A stretch of 56,549 nucleotides of DNA from Ruminococcus sp. (GCA_017481885.1 JAFUOM010000050.1:1-56549), one strand, 5' to 3'; numbered from the stretch's first letter, positions 29,834 to 39,292 are shown. The notes: generated by a model not told the origin, from the sequence alone. A program made the numbers and translations.

Positions 29834-31117
29834 ATGATTGATATTAAATTTTTAAGAGAAAACCCTGATGTGGTAAAAGAGAATATAAAGAAAAAGTTTC
29901 AGGATTCAAAGCTTCCACTTGTTGACGAAGTTATCGAGCTTGATGCAGAGAGTAGAAAAATCAAGGGTATGGCTGATGATTTAAGAGCACAGCGTAACAA
30001 ATACTCAAAGGAAATCGGTAAACTTTTTGGTCAGGGCAAGCGTGAAGAGGCAGAAGAGATGAAGAAGCTTGTTACTGAAAAGGGCGAAGAGCTCGCAGCT
30101 TTAGAAGCAAAGGAAGCTGAGCTTTCTGCTAAAGTTACAGAGATTATGATGATTATCCCTAACATCATTGACGAGTCAGTTCCAATCGGTAAGGATGACT
30201 CCGAAAACGTTGAAGTACAGCGTTACGGCGAGCCACTCGTACCGGATTTTGAAATTCCATATCACACAGAGATTATGGAAAAGTTAAACGGCATTGACCT
30301 TGACGCTGCTCGTAGAGTTGCAGGCAACGGCTTCTACTATCTTATGGGCGATATCGCAAGACTTCATTCAGCTGTTATCTCTTACGCAAGAGATTTTATG
30401 ATTGACCGTGGCTTTACATATGTTGTACCACCATTTATGATTCGTTCAAACGTTGTAACAGGCGTTATGAGCTTTGCTGAGATGGAAGCTATGATGTACA
30501 AAATTGAGGGCGAAGACCTCTATCTTATCGGTACATCAGAGCACTCAATGATTGGTAAGTTTATCGACACAATCAACAAGGAAAAGGAACTCCCTTATAC
30601 ATTAACAAGCTACTCACCATGTTTTAGAAAAGAAAAGGGTGCTCACGGTATTGAAGAGCGTGGTGTTTACCGTATCCACCAGTTTGAAAAGCAGGAAATG
30701 GTTGTTGTTTGTAAGCCTGACGAGTCAGCAATGTGGTTTGACAAGCTTTGGCAGAACACAGTTGACCTGTTCCGCTCACTTGATATCCCTGTTCGTACAC
30801 TCGAGTGCTGTTCAGGCGATTTGGCTGACCTCAAGGTTAAGTCAATCGACGTAGAGGCTTGGTCACCACGTCAGCAGAAGTATTTTGAGGTTGGTTCATG
30901 TTCTAACCTTTCTGATGCTCAGGCACGTAGACTTAAAATCAGAGTTCACGGCGAGGACGGTTCAAAGTACTTTGCTCACACATTAAACAACACAGTTGTA
31001 GCACCACCAAGAATGTTAATCGCTTTCCTTGAGAACAACTTAAACGAGGACGGCTCAATCAACATTCCAGAGGCTTTAAGACCATATATGGGTGGCAAGG
31101 ATAAAATTGCTCCATAA
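29834..31117 (+). CDS. serS: Seryl-tRNA synthetase
   Basis: This class II synthetase charges tRNA-Ser and tRNA-Sec. The 427-aa protein has the long N-terminal coiled-coil arm (about 30-105, rich in E/K), motif 2 FRKEKGAHGIEERGVYRIHQ and motif 3 near NNTVVAPPRMLIAFLE. The ATG at 29834 has AAGGAG 7 bp upstream; the frame extends further up without a ribosome site. No T-box is visible in the short leader. It ends at a terminator. Confidence 0.97.
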   Translation: MIDIKFLRENPDVVKENIKKKFQDSKLPLVDEVIELDAESRKIKGMADDLRAQRNKYSKEIGKLFGQGKREEAEEMKKLVTEKGEELAALEAKEAELSAKVTEIMMIIPNIIDESVPIGKDDSENVEVQRYGEPLVPDFEIPYHTEIMEKLNGIDLDAARRVAGNGFYYLMGDIARLHSAVISYARDFMIDRGFTYVVPPFMIRSNVVTGVMSFAEMEAMMYKIEGEDLYLIGTSEHSMIGKFIDTINKEKELPYTLTSYSPCFRKEKGAHGIEERGVYRIHQFEKQEMVVVCKPDESAMWFDKLWQNTVDLFRSLDIPVRTLECCSGDLADLKVKSIDVEAWSPRQQKYFEVGSCSNLSDAQARRLKIRVHGEDGSKYFAHTLNNTVVAPPRMLIAFLENNLNEDGSINIPEALRPYMGGKDKIAP

Positions 31118-31126
31118 ACAAAGTAA

Positions 31127-31155
31127 AACCGCTCATTTTTATGGGCGGTTTTTTA
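31127..31155 (+). terminator. Terminator after serS
   Basis: AACCGCTCA at 31127-31135 pairs with TGGGCGGTT at 31142-31150, then TTTT. Confidence 0.85.
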
Positions 31156-31157
31156 TA

Positions 31158-31512
31158 TGTACAATCGTTAAGTATTTATTATACTTGTTTGCTAATTGAA
31201 TTAAGTTTTTAGTTCCCTTGGATTCTCCATCCCAGAAAGCGATAACGTAATCACAATTATTGACCATAATTTCATTACGTATCGGACCGGCTTATTTTCC
31301 ATACTTGTTCCATTCAGCTTTGTATAATTCAATGGTATAATTATTCTCTTTTGCATATCGTTCTGCAAGCATATCTACACCTTTGCAATGACCTGATACA
31401 ATAATGATTTCTGTTTTTATTTCAAGTTTATAAAGTATTGCATCAACATTATTCTAAAAAAAGTGTAATCATCATATGTTCTGCTACCACCAATGGTAAT
31501 TCTGGTATTCAA
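31158..31512 (-). pseudogene. Decayed DUF2493 (YAcAr/SLOG-like) gene
   Basis: Conceptual translation gives TRITIGGSRTYDD, IIIVSGHCKGVDMLAERYAK, EWNKYGK-stop-AGPIRNE and DYVIAFWDGESKGT. These match the intact protein at 48.5 kb step by step. The frame is broken twice: a frameshift at the run of seven Ts (31456-31462) and a TAA where the relative has a serine (GK-S-AGP). A GAGGTGAT ribosome site still stands before the TTG at 31512. The gene diverges from the ribbon-helix-helix gene at 31619. The family is thought to bind nucleotide-type ligands in a SLOG Rossmann fold; the intact function is unknown. Confidence 0.8.
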
Positions 31513-31533
31513 TAATATCACCTCTATAACTAA

Positions 31534-31556
31534 AGTATACTTACTTTAAGTATACT
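31534..31556. promoter_or_regulatory. Inverted repeat, possible operator for the RHH protein
   Basis: AGTATACTT at 31534-31542 and AAGTATACT at 31548-31556 form a perfect 9-bp inverted repeat with a 5-bp spacer, between the divergent pseudogene and the RHH gene. A related AATATACTTAAATTAAG follows at about 31585. Ribbon-helix-helix regulators bind such repeats; that it is the operator is inferred. Confidence 0.5.
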
Positions 31557-31618
31557 AACGTCATTATAACACAAAATCATCTTAAAATATACTTAAATTA
31601 AGATTATATGGTGATATT

Positions 31619-31810
31619 ATGCGTAATAAAAACAACAAGCACTTAGGAATAGAAATCGACCCACAACTTCACTACAAACTCCACTACATTTCAAAGTACG
31701 AGGGCAGAAGTGCTAATGGACAGATTTTGTATCTTATCAGGCAATGTATCAAGGATTTTGAAAAATCGGAAGGCGAGATTGTTTTGCCTGATGAAATTAT
31801 ACAGAAATAG
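31619..31810 (+). CDS. Small ribbon-helix-helix (Arc-like) DNA-binding protein
   Basis: The 63-aa protein has the size and pattern of an Arc/CopG-type regulator: HLGIEIDPQLHYKLHYIS as strand and first helix, then GRSANGQILYLIRQCIKDFE as the second helix. GGTGATATT is the ribosome site. It faces the decayed SLOG-family gene across a perfect inverted repeat, so it was probably the repressor of that pair. It could also be an antitoxin, but no toxin gene is next to it. It is followed by a terminator. Confidence 0.72.
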   Translation: MRNKNNKHLGIEIDPQLHYKLHYISKYEGRSANGQILYLIRQCIKDFEKSEGEIVLPDEIIQK

Positions 31811-31813
31811 TAA

Positions 31814-31845
31814 AACCGCTCGGATAATCACCGAGCGGTTTTGTT
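31814..31845. terminator. Bidirectional terminator
   Basis: AAAACCGCTCGG pairs with CCGAGCGGTTTT around ATAATCA, between the convergent RHH gene and the lipoprotein. Confidence 0.85.
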
Positions 31846-31869
31846 ATCAATTAATGCATATTGTGTTTA

Positions 31870-32556
31870 TTAAACTGTAACGCTTTCGAATTTAACGCCG
31901 TCGAGTACCAGCTTGCCATATTCATCAAAGCTGTAATCAACTTCTCTTGAGCCGTCTTTGGTATCGCTCGACATATAGTAGAATGTAAGTTTACCATTTT
32001 CGCAATTGTATTTACACTCAACTGTTGCGTAGGTGTACATATCAGTTATAGTTGCTGTTGAGTCTTCATTGAAACGATAACACTCGTAAGTATCAGCGCT
32101 TTGCCAGTCGCCAAGCACTTTTTTATCTACCTTGAGTTTGTCAGGCGCTTTTATTGTGACCTGTGGCATAGTTGCCTTTTTAAAAGTGAAGGATGAGTCC
32201 TCGCTTTTGAGTGTCATTTCGTCATTGTCAAAAGTAGCGGTGTAGTCGTTGTACAAAAAGTTTGGCACATCAATTTCGTAGTAACTCTCGTCTTCATAGT
32301 AGTCAAAGTATCCGTAAACGGTTGAAGTACCCCATTTAGCAAAGGCATCGCCGTTTTCTTCAAAAATAAAGTAACAATCTTTGCTGATATCTTCACATTG
32401 CCAAGTGCCTACAATATCGTTACCGTTGTAATTTACACCTGTGTAAGCCAAAGTTTCAGCCTCAGTTTCAGCTGTGCTGTTTTCAGTCTTGTTTTCACAC
32501 GCGCACAGCGACAGAATTAACAGAGCACACATAAGTATAATAGCAAATTTTTTCAT
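31870..32556 (-). CDS. Lipoprotein with two tandem beta-rich repeats
   Basis: The 228-aa protein has a lipoprotein signal peptide with lipobox LSLCAC. The mature part consists of two related units: one starts IVGTWQCEDISKDCYFIFEE and the other LGDWQSADTYECYRFNEDST. Each continues into beta strands and ends in a phrase like MTLKSEDSSFTF or KLVLDGVKFESV. The pattern is that of small lipocalin-like or DUF5640-type repeats found in clostridial lipoproteins; no ligand can be named. The ATG at 32556 follows GAGGTTAAT. It is transcribed alone, divergent from guaB. Confidence 0.8.
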   Translation of the reverse strand: MKKFAIILMCALLILSLCACENKTENSTAETEAETLAYTGVNYNGNDIVGTWQCEDISKDCYFIFEENGDAFAKWGTSTVYGYFDYYEDESYYEIDVPNFLYNDYTATFDNDEMTLKSEDSSFTFKKATMPQVTIKAPDKLKVDKKVLGDWQSADTYECYRFNEDSTATITDMYTYATVECKYNCENGKLTFYYMSSDTKDGSREVDYSFDEYGKLVLDGVKFESVTV

Positions 32557-32656
32557 ATTAACCTCACATATTTTTACATAATATTTATTGCTATTTGTAA
32601 TTTTAAGTATACAAGCACCAAAAGTCAATAAAATTTTAAAAAAGCCTTATTTTTAC

Positions 32657-32685
32657 TTGAAAAGAACACAAACCTTTGATATAAT
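32657..32685 (+). promoter_or_regulatory. Promoter of guaB
   Basis: TTGAAA at 32657-32662 and TATAAT at 32680-32685 are 17 bp apart, 30 bp before the start codon. No purine riboswitch fits in the short leader. Confidence 0.7.
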
Positions 32686-32687
32686 AA

Positions 32688-34193
<1,506 letters not shown>

Positions 34194-34237
34194 TTAACTG
34201 TTATGCAGTTTAGCTTTTAAACTAAATTAATTAAAAT

Positions 34238-34272
34238 AGGGACAACCAAACGGTTGTCCCTTAATTTTTTAT
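34238..34272. terminator. Terminator between guaB and the acyltransferase gene
   Basis: AGGGACAACC at 34238-34247 pairs with GGTTGTCCCT at 34252-34261, followed by TAATTTTTTAT. Confidence 0.85.
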
Positions 34273-34285
34273 TACAAGTAAGTTT

Positions 34286-35389
34286 TTACAATAGCTTTTT
34301 AAGACCCGGAATGAGCTTGAGCACTGCTGTGATGCCACAGCACATTGCAAATACAAGAAGTTCCCAGATTATGGTTGCAACCATAATTGAGCAGTCAAGC
34401 TGAAGATTTGCGTAAAGCTCTTTGGTAGAACGGATTATCATATCCGATAACAGGTAAACACCAAAGGTGAGCGAACCGATGTAACACAGCGCATTTGCAA
34501 CAGTTTCTTTGGTCGTACAAACAGTCGAAAGGTATTTGAAAATCACGTAAAAACAGAGCGCACCCAGTGTAACGGTGAGAAATTGCCAGTTGTCAAGTTG
34601 TAAGTACGAGTCAGAGTTTTTGTTGTAAAATTCATCGGTTGCCACAACCTGAAAAGCAATTAGAAAAACAAAAGAGAAAAGACAAGTGAGAAACGTTTTT
34701 TTGTTAATTACCATATACTTCTCAATGTAATATCCCATAAAAACCACGCCAAGATGTACAGGAAAGAACATATCAGTAATGTAGTGGTGAGGTCTGATTT
34801 TAAAGAAAATCTCCATCAGTGGGATGAAACCCAAGACACCCATAGACAAAACAACAAAATACATAGTAGCTCTTTTTGAAAAAGTCTGTGCCATTCTTTG
34901 CATAAGCGGTAAAAGTATCAGCAAACCGATGTAGGCGTATATGTACCAGAATGCGTTTGTTGCTCGGAATGTAAATATCTTTCTGACAAATTCAACTATG
35001 TTTATATTTTCAAGGTTGTTCCAGTAGTCTTTTACATAGTACACAACTGAAAATATGAGTGTAACTAAAAGCATTCTGACAACACGCTCAACAGATTTTT
35101 TTGGTTTGTCGACCTTTTGGAGCAACAAACCACCCATTATCATAAAGAATACAGGAACTGCAATTTTTGATACGTAAAAATAAGTCAGCGACAAATACCA
35201 CGTTAGAGATTGCGGCTCACACATTTTCAAAAACACATCGCTGTTAGTGTGGTTGACGATAACCAGAAACGCTGCAATGATTCGCATAACCTCGATGTAG
35301 GTTTTTCGAGCATAAGCCTTAGGCTTTTGCTCAATTTCAACTTGTTCAATTGTTATATTATGCGGTTCTTTGATAGCAGTATCCGACAT
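34286..35389 (-). CDS. Acyltransferase 3 family membrane protein
   Basis: The 367-aa protein has a short charged N-terminus and about ten membrane helices, starting at YIEVMRIIAAFLVIVNHTNS, which carries the conserved histidine (NHT). FFMIMGGLLL follows. This fits the acyltransferase 3 (OatA/WecH-like) family, which O-acetylates peptidoglycan, teichoic acid or exopolysaccharide from the membrane. No C-terminal SGNH domain is present, so it resembles WecH-type or capsule acyltransferases. The substrate is unknown. The ATG at 35389 follows GGAGGGATATT. Confidence 0.88.
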   Translation of the reverse strand: MSDTAIKEPHNITIEQVEIEQKPKAYARKTYIEVMRIIAAFLVIVNHTNSDVFLKMCEPQSLTWYLSLTYFYVSKIAVPVFFMIMGGLLLQKVDKPKKSVERVVRMLLVTLIFSVVYYVKDYWNNLENINIVEFVRKIFTFRATNAFWYIYAYIGLLILLPLMQRMAQTFSKRATMYFVVLSMGVLGFIPLMEIFFKIRPHHYITDMFFPVHLGVVFMGYYIEKYMVINKKTFLTCLFSFVFLIAFQVVATDEFYNKNSDSYLQLDNWQFLTVTLGALCFYVIFKYLSTVCTTKETVANALCYIGSLTFGVYLLSDMIIRSTKELYANLQLDCSIMVATIIWELLVFAMCCGITAVLKLIPGLKKLL

Positions 35390-35568
35390 AATATCCCTCC
35401 ATATTAAAAACTGAACAAAGTGTAGCATAAATATCAAAATTATGCAATAAAAATAACCCTTAGCTGTTGTCACTTGACTTCAACTAAGGGTTATCTCTGG
35501 TGATTCTTGATATCTAGCTTCATATTATCCTCTCTTTCTACAGTATAGTCGCTTTAGACTACTGATTA

Positions 35569-35813
35569 CTACTTGGTGTTGTTTAGCCATCGCTTCATTC
35601 TCTGTTGAGAAACACCGTCTGTAAAGTTTGTCTTTGGCTTTTTTGCTTTTACTTCATTAATTCAGATGGAAGAATATCATTAAAATTTTGATTTTTATAA
35701 ATCTAAGAAGGTAGAATTTTTGTTGTTAATTTGTTGTGTGATAACGATTTTTGCTTATCAATTTATTTTATCATCTGAATTTATGTTGTTAAAGCTTTTG
35801 TTTAACTGTACAT
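35569..35813 (-). pseudogene. Possible relic of a small gene
   Basis: A GAGGAGGGAG ribosome site precedes the ATG at 35813, and TATATT sits just above, but the frame stops after three codons. Further down, in shifting frames, are stretches that look coding: NFNDILPSELMK then KPKTNFTDGVSQQRMKRWLN with a stop at 35569. This suggests a small gene broken by several indels. I recognise no family. It may equally be chance. Confidence 0.3.
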
Positions 35814-35954
35814 TGGTTTCTCCCTCCTCTTTTCATCTATAATATAGCATATAGTATAGGGTTTTTCAAGACGTAATTTTGTACAAAGTATACATAAATT
35901 ACTAGTGCACAATGTAGAAACTATTGAAAATGTATACAGAAAAACGAAAAAGCG

Positions 35955-36022
35955 TTGACTTTATAAAATGATGTGTGGTACTATTATAGTGTTGGGGCGG
36001 TAATTTACCGCCTTTATTTTTG
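35955..36022 (+). promoter_or_regulatory. Promoter running straight into a terminator-like hairpin
   Basis: TTGACT at 35955-35960 and TACTAT at 35979-35984 (18-bp spacer) would start RNA near 35991. The hairpin GGCGGTA/TACCGCC at 35996-36012 followed by TTTATTTTT begins at once, so the product would be only about 30 nt. Confidence 0.45.
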
Positions 36023-36089
36023 CAACAAAAAGGTAGCTGTGTCACAAATCTGCAAATTGTAAATAGCATCTGGCAGAAAAAACCTTGTA

Positions 36090-36118
36090 TTGACATTGCA
36101 CATACTACATATTATAAT
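36090..36118 (+). promoter_or_regulatory. Consensus promoter of pnuC
   Basis: TTGACA at 36090-36095 and TATAAT at 36113-36118 with an exact 17-bp spacer. The leader would be about 100 nt. Confidence 0.85.
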
Positions 36119-36124
36119 AGCAAA

Positions 36125-36215
36125 GGAAACTGCCACCGGGTAGTAAAATGCAGATAAAGCATTCGTTGCACATCGTTAGGTCATAGAAGATGTGTATCGA
36201 ATGCTTATTTTTATG
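36125..36215 (+). ncRNA. Attenuator-like structured leader of pnuC, candidate riboswitch
   Basis: A 6-bp hairpin (ACTGCC at 36129-36134 with GGGTAGT-side bases at 36139-36144) is followed by two mutually exclusive pairings. One is AATGC (36147-36151) with GCATT (36159-36163). The other is a long stem of GCATTCG (36159-36165) with CGAATGC (36198-36204) extended by GCACATC with GATGTG. The long stem is followed by TTATTTTTA and then the GGAGG of pnuC, as in a transcriptional terminator. This is the antiterminator/terminator design of a riboswitch or attenuator. I do not recognise a known class. Confidence 0.5.
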
Positions 36216-36224
36216 GAGGTAAGT

Positions 36225-36917
36225 ATGAAACTGATATTCAAAAATCCGTTCAAAACACTCAACCGCTTTGAGTGGGTACTATGGGGAGTGTCTATAGCGA
36301 CGATTATTCTGTCAACTATTGTGTCGGGAAAGACCTCTGTGCTTGAAACAATAGCGTCGTTGATTGGAGTTACTGCGTTGATTTTTGTAGCAAAAGGACT
36401 TATCATCGGTCAGGCGTTGACTGTTTTGTTTTCGCTGTTTTACGGTTTGGTGTCGCTGAAGTTTCACTACTGGGGCGAGATGATTACTTATCTGTTTATG
36501 TCGATGCCGATTGCGTTTTTCTCAACGATTGAGTGGATACGTCATCCGTACAAAAACACCGAGGTGGTCGAGGTCAGCAAGGTCACAAAAAAGCAGGTGC
36601 TGACTATGTGTGCTCTCGGTACAGTTACAACTATTGTTTTTTACTTTATACTAAAAGCGTTTGATACACCAAATCTGTTTTTCTCAACAGTTTCAATAAC
36701 AACAAGCTTTATGGCGGCATACCTCACATTTTTGCGTTCACCATATTACGGCATTGGCTATGGTCTTAACGACATTGTGCTGATTATACTTTGGGCACTC
36801 GCAAGCGCGCAGGACATTTCGTACTTGCCAATGGTTATGTGCTTTGTGATGTTCCTCTTAAATGACATCTACGGTTTTTACAACTGGCGTAGACTCGCAA
36901 AAAAACAGAAAAGCTGA
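36225..36917 (+). CDS. pnuC: PnuC-type nicotinamide riboside transporter
   Basis: The 230-aa membrane protein belongs to the PnuC family of vitamin facilitators (nicotinamide riboside, sometimes thiamine or riboflavin). It has about seven helices. A conserved region is PIAFFSTIEWIRHPYK, and the second half has YYGIGYGLNDIVLIILWALA and LLNDIYGFYNWRRL, where the Asn/Trp residues match the substrate site of PnuC. GGAGGT lies 5 bp before the ATG. It is monocistronic under a consensus promoter and a structured leader, which suggests metabolite control. The substrate is inferred from the family. Confidence 0.87.
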   Translation: MKLIFKNPFKTLNRFEWVLWGVSIATIILSTIVSGKTSVLETIASLIGVTALIFVAKGLIIGQALTVLFSLFYGLVSLKFHYWGEMITYLFMSMPIAFFSTIEWIRHPYKNTEVVEVSKVTKKQVLTMCALGTVTTIVFYFILKAFDTPNLFFSTVSITTSFMAAYLTFLRSPYYGIGYGLNDIVLIILWALASAQDISYLPMVMCFVMFLLNDIYGFYNWRRLAKKQKS

Positions 36918-36923
36918 ATATAA

Positions 36924-36958
36924 CAAAACAGCCGAGGACATCCTCGGCTGTAATTTTT
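36924..36958. terminator. Bidirectional terminator
   Basis: ACAGCCGAGGA at 36928-36938 pairs with TCCTCGGCTGT at 36941-36951, between convergent pnuC and the dockerin gene. Confidence 0.85.
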
Positions 36959-36968
36959 GCGTAATAAA

Positions 36969-37844
36969 TTAATTACTTTTGTTAGCAAGGTGAAGCTGAA
37001 TTAATGTTGCGTCTAGGATTGAAATAACATTGTTGCAATCTACGTCAGCTCTGTACTGCGCCATTATGTCAAAGTCGTTTAATCTTGAAAGGTAAAGCTG
37101 TATTTCAGTTACATCAGAAATAGCAGCATAAGAATTTCTGACACAGCCTTTTGCAAAATCCTTTATTGTGCCGCCGTTGATACCGCCACCGCCACCGGAG
37201 ATATAGCGACCGTCTTCGCGAAGTTTATAATGGAAATTGGTGTAGTATCTTGGACGTACATCAATATTTGTTGAAGTGTAAAACTCAACAAAGCCTCTTT
37301 TGTCTGGAACAACGAAGTTGATTGCACCGCCACTTAAGATAACCAGACAAGACTCATAACAATTTACGCCGACATATTCAGGGTCACCAAAGTGATAAGT
37401 AAATCTATCTGTGGTGTGTGAGCCGTCCTCGTTAAAATAACTTGAACGTGATAGTTTTACTCTGACTTTTCTGTAAACACCGCCTGAGTTGTCAAACTTG
37501 AATGAGTGACCGCCACCTGCTCCGTTAGGAAGGCATGTATAAAAATCATATACAACATTAGGTGTGCTTTTTACAATCTTTTCGGCATCAATACATTCTG
37601 TGCCTGCAAATTCAATTACCTCAGGACCATCAACGTCCTCCAGTGAAATACTGCCTACATAGTTTTCTGAGACGTTGTAAGAACTGAATAAAATCTCGTT
37701 GTTTTTCAGTGAGATTGTTTTATCCAGAACCATAGCATCGTTTGTTTCGTTTACAAATGCCGCACCAAAGCTGATAGTGCTTGAAAAAATAACAACAATC
37801 GCAAGGATGACACTAAAGCTTGCTTTAACGAATCTGTTTTTCAT
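36969..37844 (-). CDS. Secreted protein with C-terminal dockerin
   Basis: The 291-aa protein has a signal peptide (MKNRFVKASFSVILAIVVIF) and a central domain of about 200 residues that I do not recognise, containing FYTCLPNGAGGGHSFKFDN and a glycine stretch SGGGGGINGG. The C-terminal dockerin spans about 235-288. Its first loop is degenerate (SDVTEIQLYLSRL, the calcium residues being lost), while the second is intact (ADVDCNNVISILDATLIQL). It is probably attached to a cohesin-bearing scaffoldin. The ATG at 37844 follows GAGGGTATT. Confidence 0.85.
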   Translation of the reverse strand: MKNRFVKASFSVILAIVVIFSSTISFGAAFVNETNDAMVLDKTISLKNNEILFSSYNVSENYVGSISLEDVDGPEVIEFAGTECIDAEKIVKSTPNVVYDFYTCLPNGAGGGHSFKFDNSGGVYRKVRVKLSRSSYFNEDGSHTTDRFTYHFGDPEYVGVNCYESCLVILSGGAINFVVPDKRGFVEFYTSTNIDVRPRYYTNFHYKLREDGRYISGGGGGINGGTIKDFAKGCVRNSYAAISDVTEIQLYLSRLNDFDIMAQYRADVDCNNVISILDATLIQLHLANKSN

Positions 37845-38198
37845 AATACCCTCTCTATAATAAATCAATAGCGTTTCTATATTTTATCACTTTATATTTA
37901 TGAATAAAATATTAACGGTTTAAATTCTCCGATTTTGCCAAAGCAGTCTGGTTTTTATCTTGAAAACTTATGTATTGTACAAAACTTGTATTGAAAATTT
38001 AGCAATATTTACTCAAAACAGGGTTGTTTTTTATCCTGATGACATCAATGAAAAACAGGCAATTTTTGCGACAGAATTTGACAAATCGGGTAGATACTGC
38101 TATATTAATAATTGAAGAATTCAGACAAGAATTTTCAGTATAATTATTAAATGCTGTTTTATTCAGCTGAAAAAACACACTTACGGAGGATACGAATT
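37845..38198. other. Intergenic region with promoter of the zinc-ribbon protein
   Basis: TTGACA at 38078-38083 and TATATT at 38101-38106 (17-bp spacer) form a good promoter for the rightward gene. The rest shows only AT-rich sequence. Confidence 0.6.
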
Positions 38199-38735
38199 AT
38201 GGCAACATGTAAAAATTGCGGTTCAAATGTAAACGACGATATCAAGTACTGTCCAAACTGCGGTACTGAGGTTGTAGCTCAGGCTCAGACTCAGGAGCAG
38301 CCACAGGCACAGGCTCAGCCACAGCAGTCAAACACAACAGACTTTACAACTAAGGTTGCTCAGCTCAACGATACAGCTGACACAACAGCTGAGTTTGATG
38401 CAAACGACATCTCTCAGAACAAGGTTATGGCTGTACTCTCATACATCGGTATTTTATTCCTTATTCCTATGTTTGCTGCTAAGGAGTCAAAGTTTGCTCA
38501 TTACCACGCTAACCAGGGTTTAGTACTCTTTGTTTTCAATGTAGCTTACAGCATTGCAGCATCAATTGTTGGTTCAGTTTTCTCAGCAATTTCATACAGA
38601 CTTATGTTTGTTTCAACAATCCTGAACCTCGGTTCAATTGTTTTCTTAGTACTTGCTATTATCGGTATCATTAACGCTTGCAACGGCAAAGCAAAAGAGC
38701 TTCCAGTTATTGGTAAGTTTAAGTTCTTAAAATAA
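38199..38735 (+). CDS. Zinc-ribbon membrane protein (DUF4870-like)
   Basis: The 178-aa protein starts with a zinc ribbon (CKNCGSNVNDDIKYCPNCG at 4-22). A Gln/Ala-rich linker follows at 28-45. A Tic20/DUF4870-like membrane part of three helices starts with VMAVLSYIGILFLIPMF and includes SKFAHYHANQGLVLFVFNV, a characteristic sequence of that family. The function is unknown. GGAGGA lies 9 bp before the ATG. A strong terminator follows. Confidence 0.85.
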   Translation: MATCKNCGSNVNDDIKYCPNCGTEVVAQAQTQEQPQAQAQPQQSNTTDFTTKVAQLNDTADTTAEFDANDISQNKVMAVLSYIGILFLIPMFAAKESKFAHYHANQGLVLFVFNVAYSIAASIVGSVFSAISYRLMFVSTILNLGSIVFLVLAIIGIINACNGKAKELPVIGKFKFLK

Positions 38736-38752
38736 TTGATTCTTAAAAAAAC

Positions 38753-38790
38753 AGCCTTCAAAAGCCAAGTTGCTTTTGGAGGCTTTTTGT
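38753..38790 (+). terminator. Terminator of the zinc-ribbon gene
   Basis: GCCTTCAAAAGC pairs with GCTTTTGGAGGC, then TTTTTG. Confidence 0.85.
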
Positions 38791-38812
38791 TTGTATAAAT
38801 TTGTACAAATAA

Positions 38813-38872
38813 TAATCCCCTTAAAGCAAGCCTGAGTTTTTGGGCCTCAAAACTGCTTTAAGGGGATTTTTC
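38813..38872. terminator. Long hairpin, probable terminator of the miniature paralogue gene
   Basis: AATCCCCTTAAAGCA pairs with TGCTTTAAGGGGATT over 15 bp around a 25-nt loop, with A/T-rich flanks on both sides. It lies about 50 bp beyond the leftward gene. Confidence 0.65.
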
Positions 38873-38921
38873 AACGTGAGCCGCGCACACCCAAGTTGAA
38901 AGGAGGATGATGAAAAAAGAT

Positions 38922-39146
38922 TTATTTATCGTTGGCGAATGCTAGTGTCCACTCGCCACCTGAGTAGTAATCGTTGTTATTAATTGTTTCTTTAAGATTA
39001 ATATCTGTTGATGCGTAATTGTCATCTATATGATTGAGTGAATAATAAGAGTCGTGTCCTGTTGTATGTGAAATTGTTGCGGATACACCGATTACGCTTG
39101 ACAGCATAATGATTGAAACCAGCATAATAGTAATTGTTGCTCTCAT
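38922..39146 (-). CDS. Miniature exported paralogue (F)
   Basis: The 74-aa product has an export segment (MRATITIMLVSIIMLSSVIG) and a short polar mature part that ends SGGEWTLAFANDK. That ending resembles the tail of the YTDS/WSI domain (WSIANASGKF in paralogue A), while the body of the domain is absent. GGGAGTG precedes the ATG. The promoter is the conserved type, with TATAAT and the CCGTTTTATGC element 60 bp apart. It is either a shortened paralogue with a new role or an internal deletion product. Function unknown. Confidence 0.65.
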   Translation of the reverse strand: MRATITIMLVSIIMLSSVIGVSATISHTTGHDSYYSLNHIDDNYASTDINLKETINNNDYYSGGEWTLAFANDK

Positions 39147-39220
39147 TGTTATTCACTCCCTGATTTGATACGTTTTGCTACGAACATTTAAGTTTTTGTG
39201 TTTCGTAACTTACAAGTATT

Positions 39221-39292
39221 ATTATAGTGAAAAAATCCGTCAAAAACCGTTAATTGACATAAAGTAGGAATAAACGTGCATAAAACGGAAAA
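39221..39292 (-). promoter_or_regulatory. Conserved regulated promoter of the miniature paralogue
   Basis: TATAAT at 39226-39221; element with CCGTTTTATGCACG at 39292-39267, its core cytosine 60 bp from the -10. CGGTTT occupies the -35 position. Confidence 0.7.

Larger units (their letters stand above)
35390..36224. other. Long region without an intact gene, upstream of pnuC
   Basis: These 835 bp hold the possible relic at 35569-35813, a promoter-hairpin unit at 35955-36022 and the pnuC promoter and leader at 36090-36224. I see nothing else recognisable. Confidence 0.7.

Noticed and set aside
36125-36215. Cobalamin or TPP riboswitch before pnuC
   Set aside because: GCCACCGGG superficially recalls a cobalamin motif, but the B12 box and the TPP box (CTGAGA) are missing, and the leader is too short.
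38903-38943. Short rightward frame MKKDLFIVGEC with AAAGGAGG before it
   Set aside because: Only about 11 codons, antisense to the end of the miniature gene and without a promoter; noted as possible chance.
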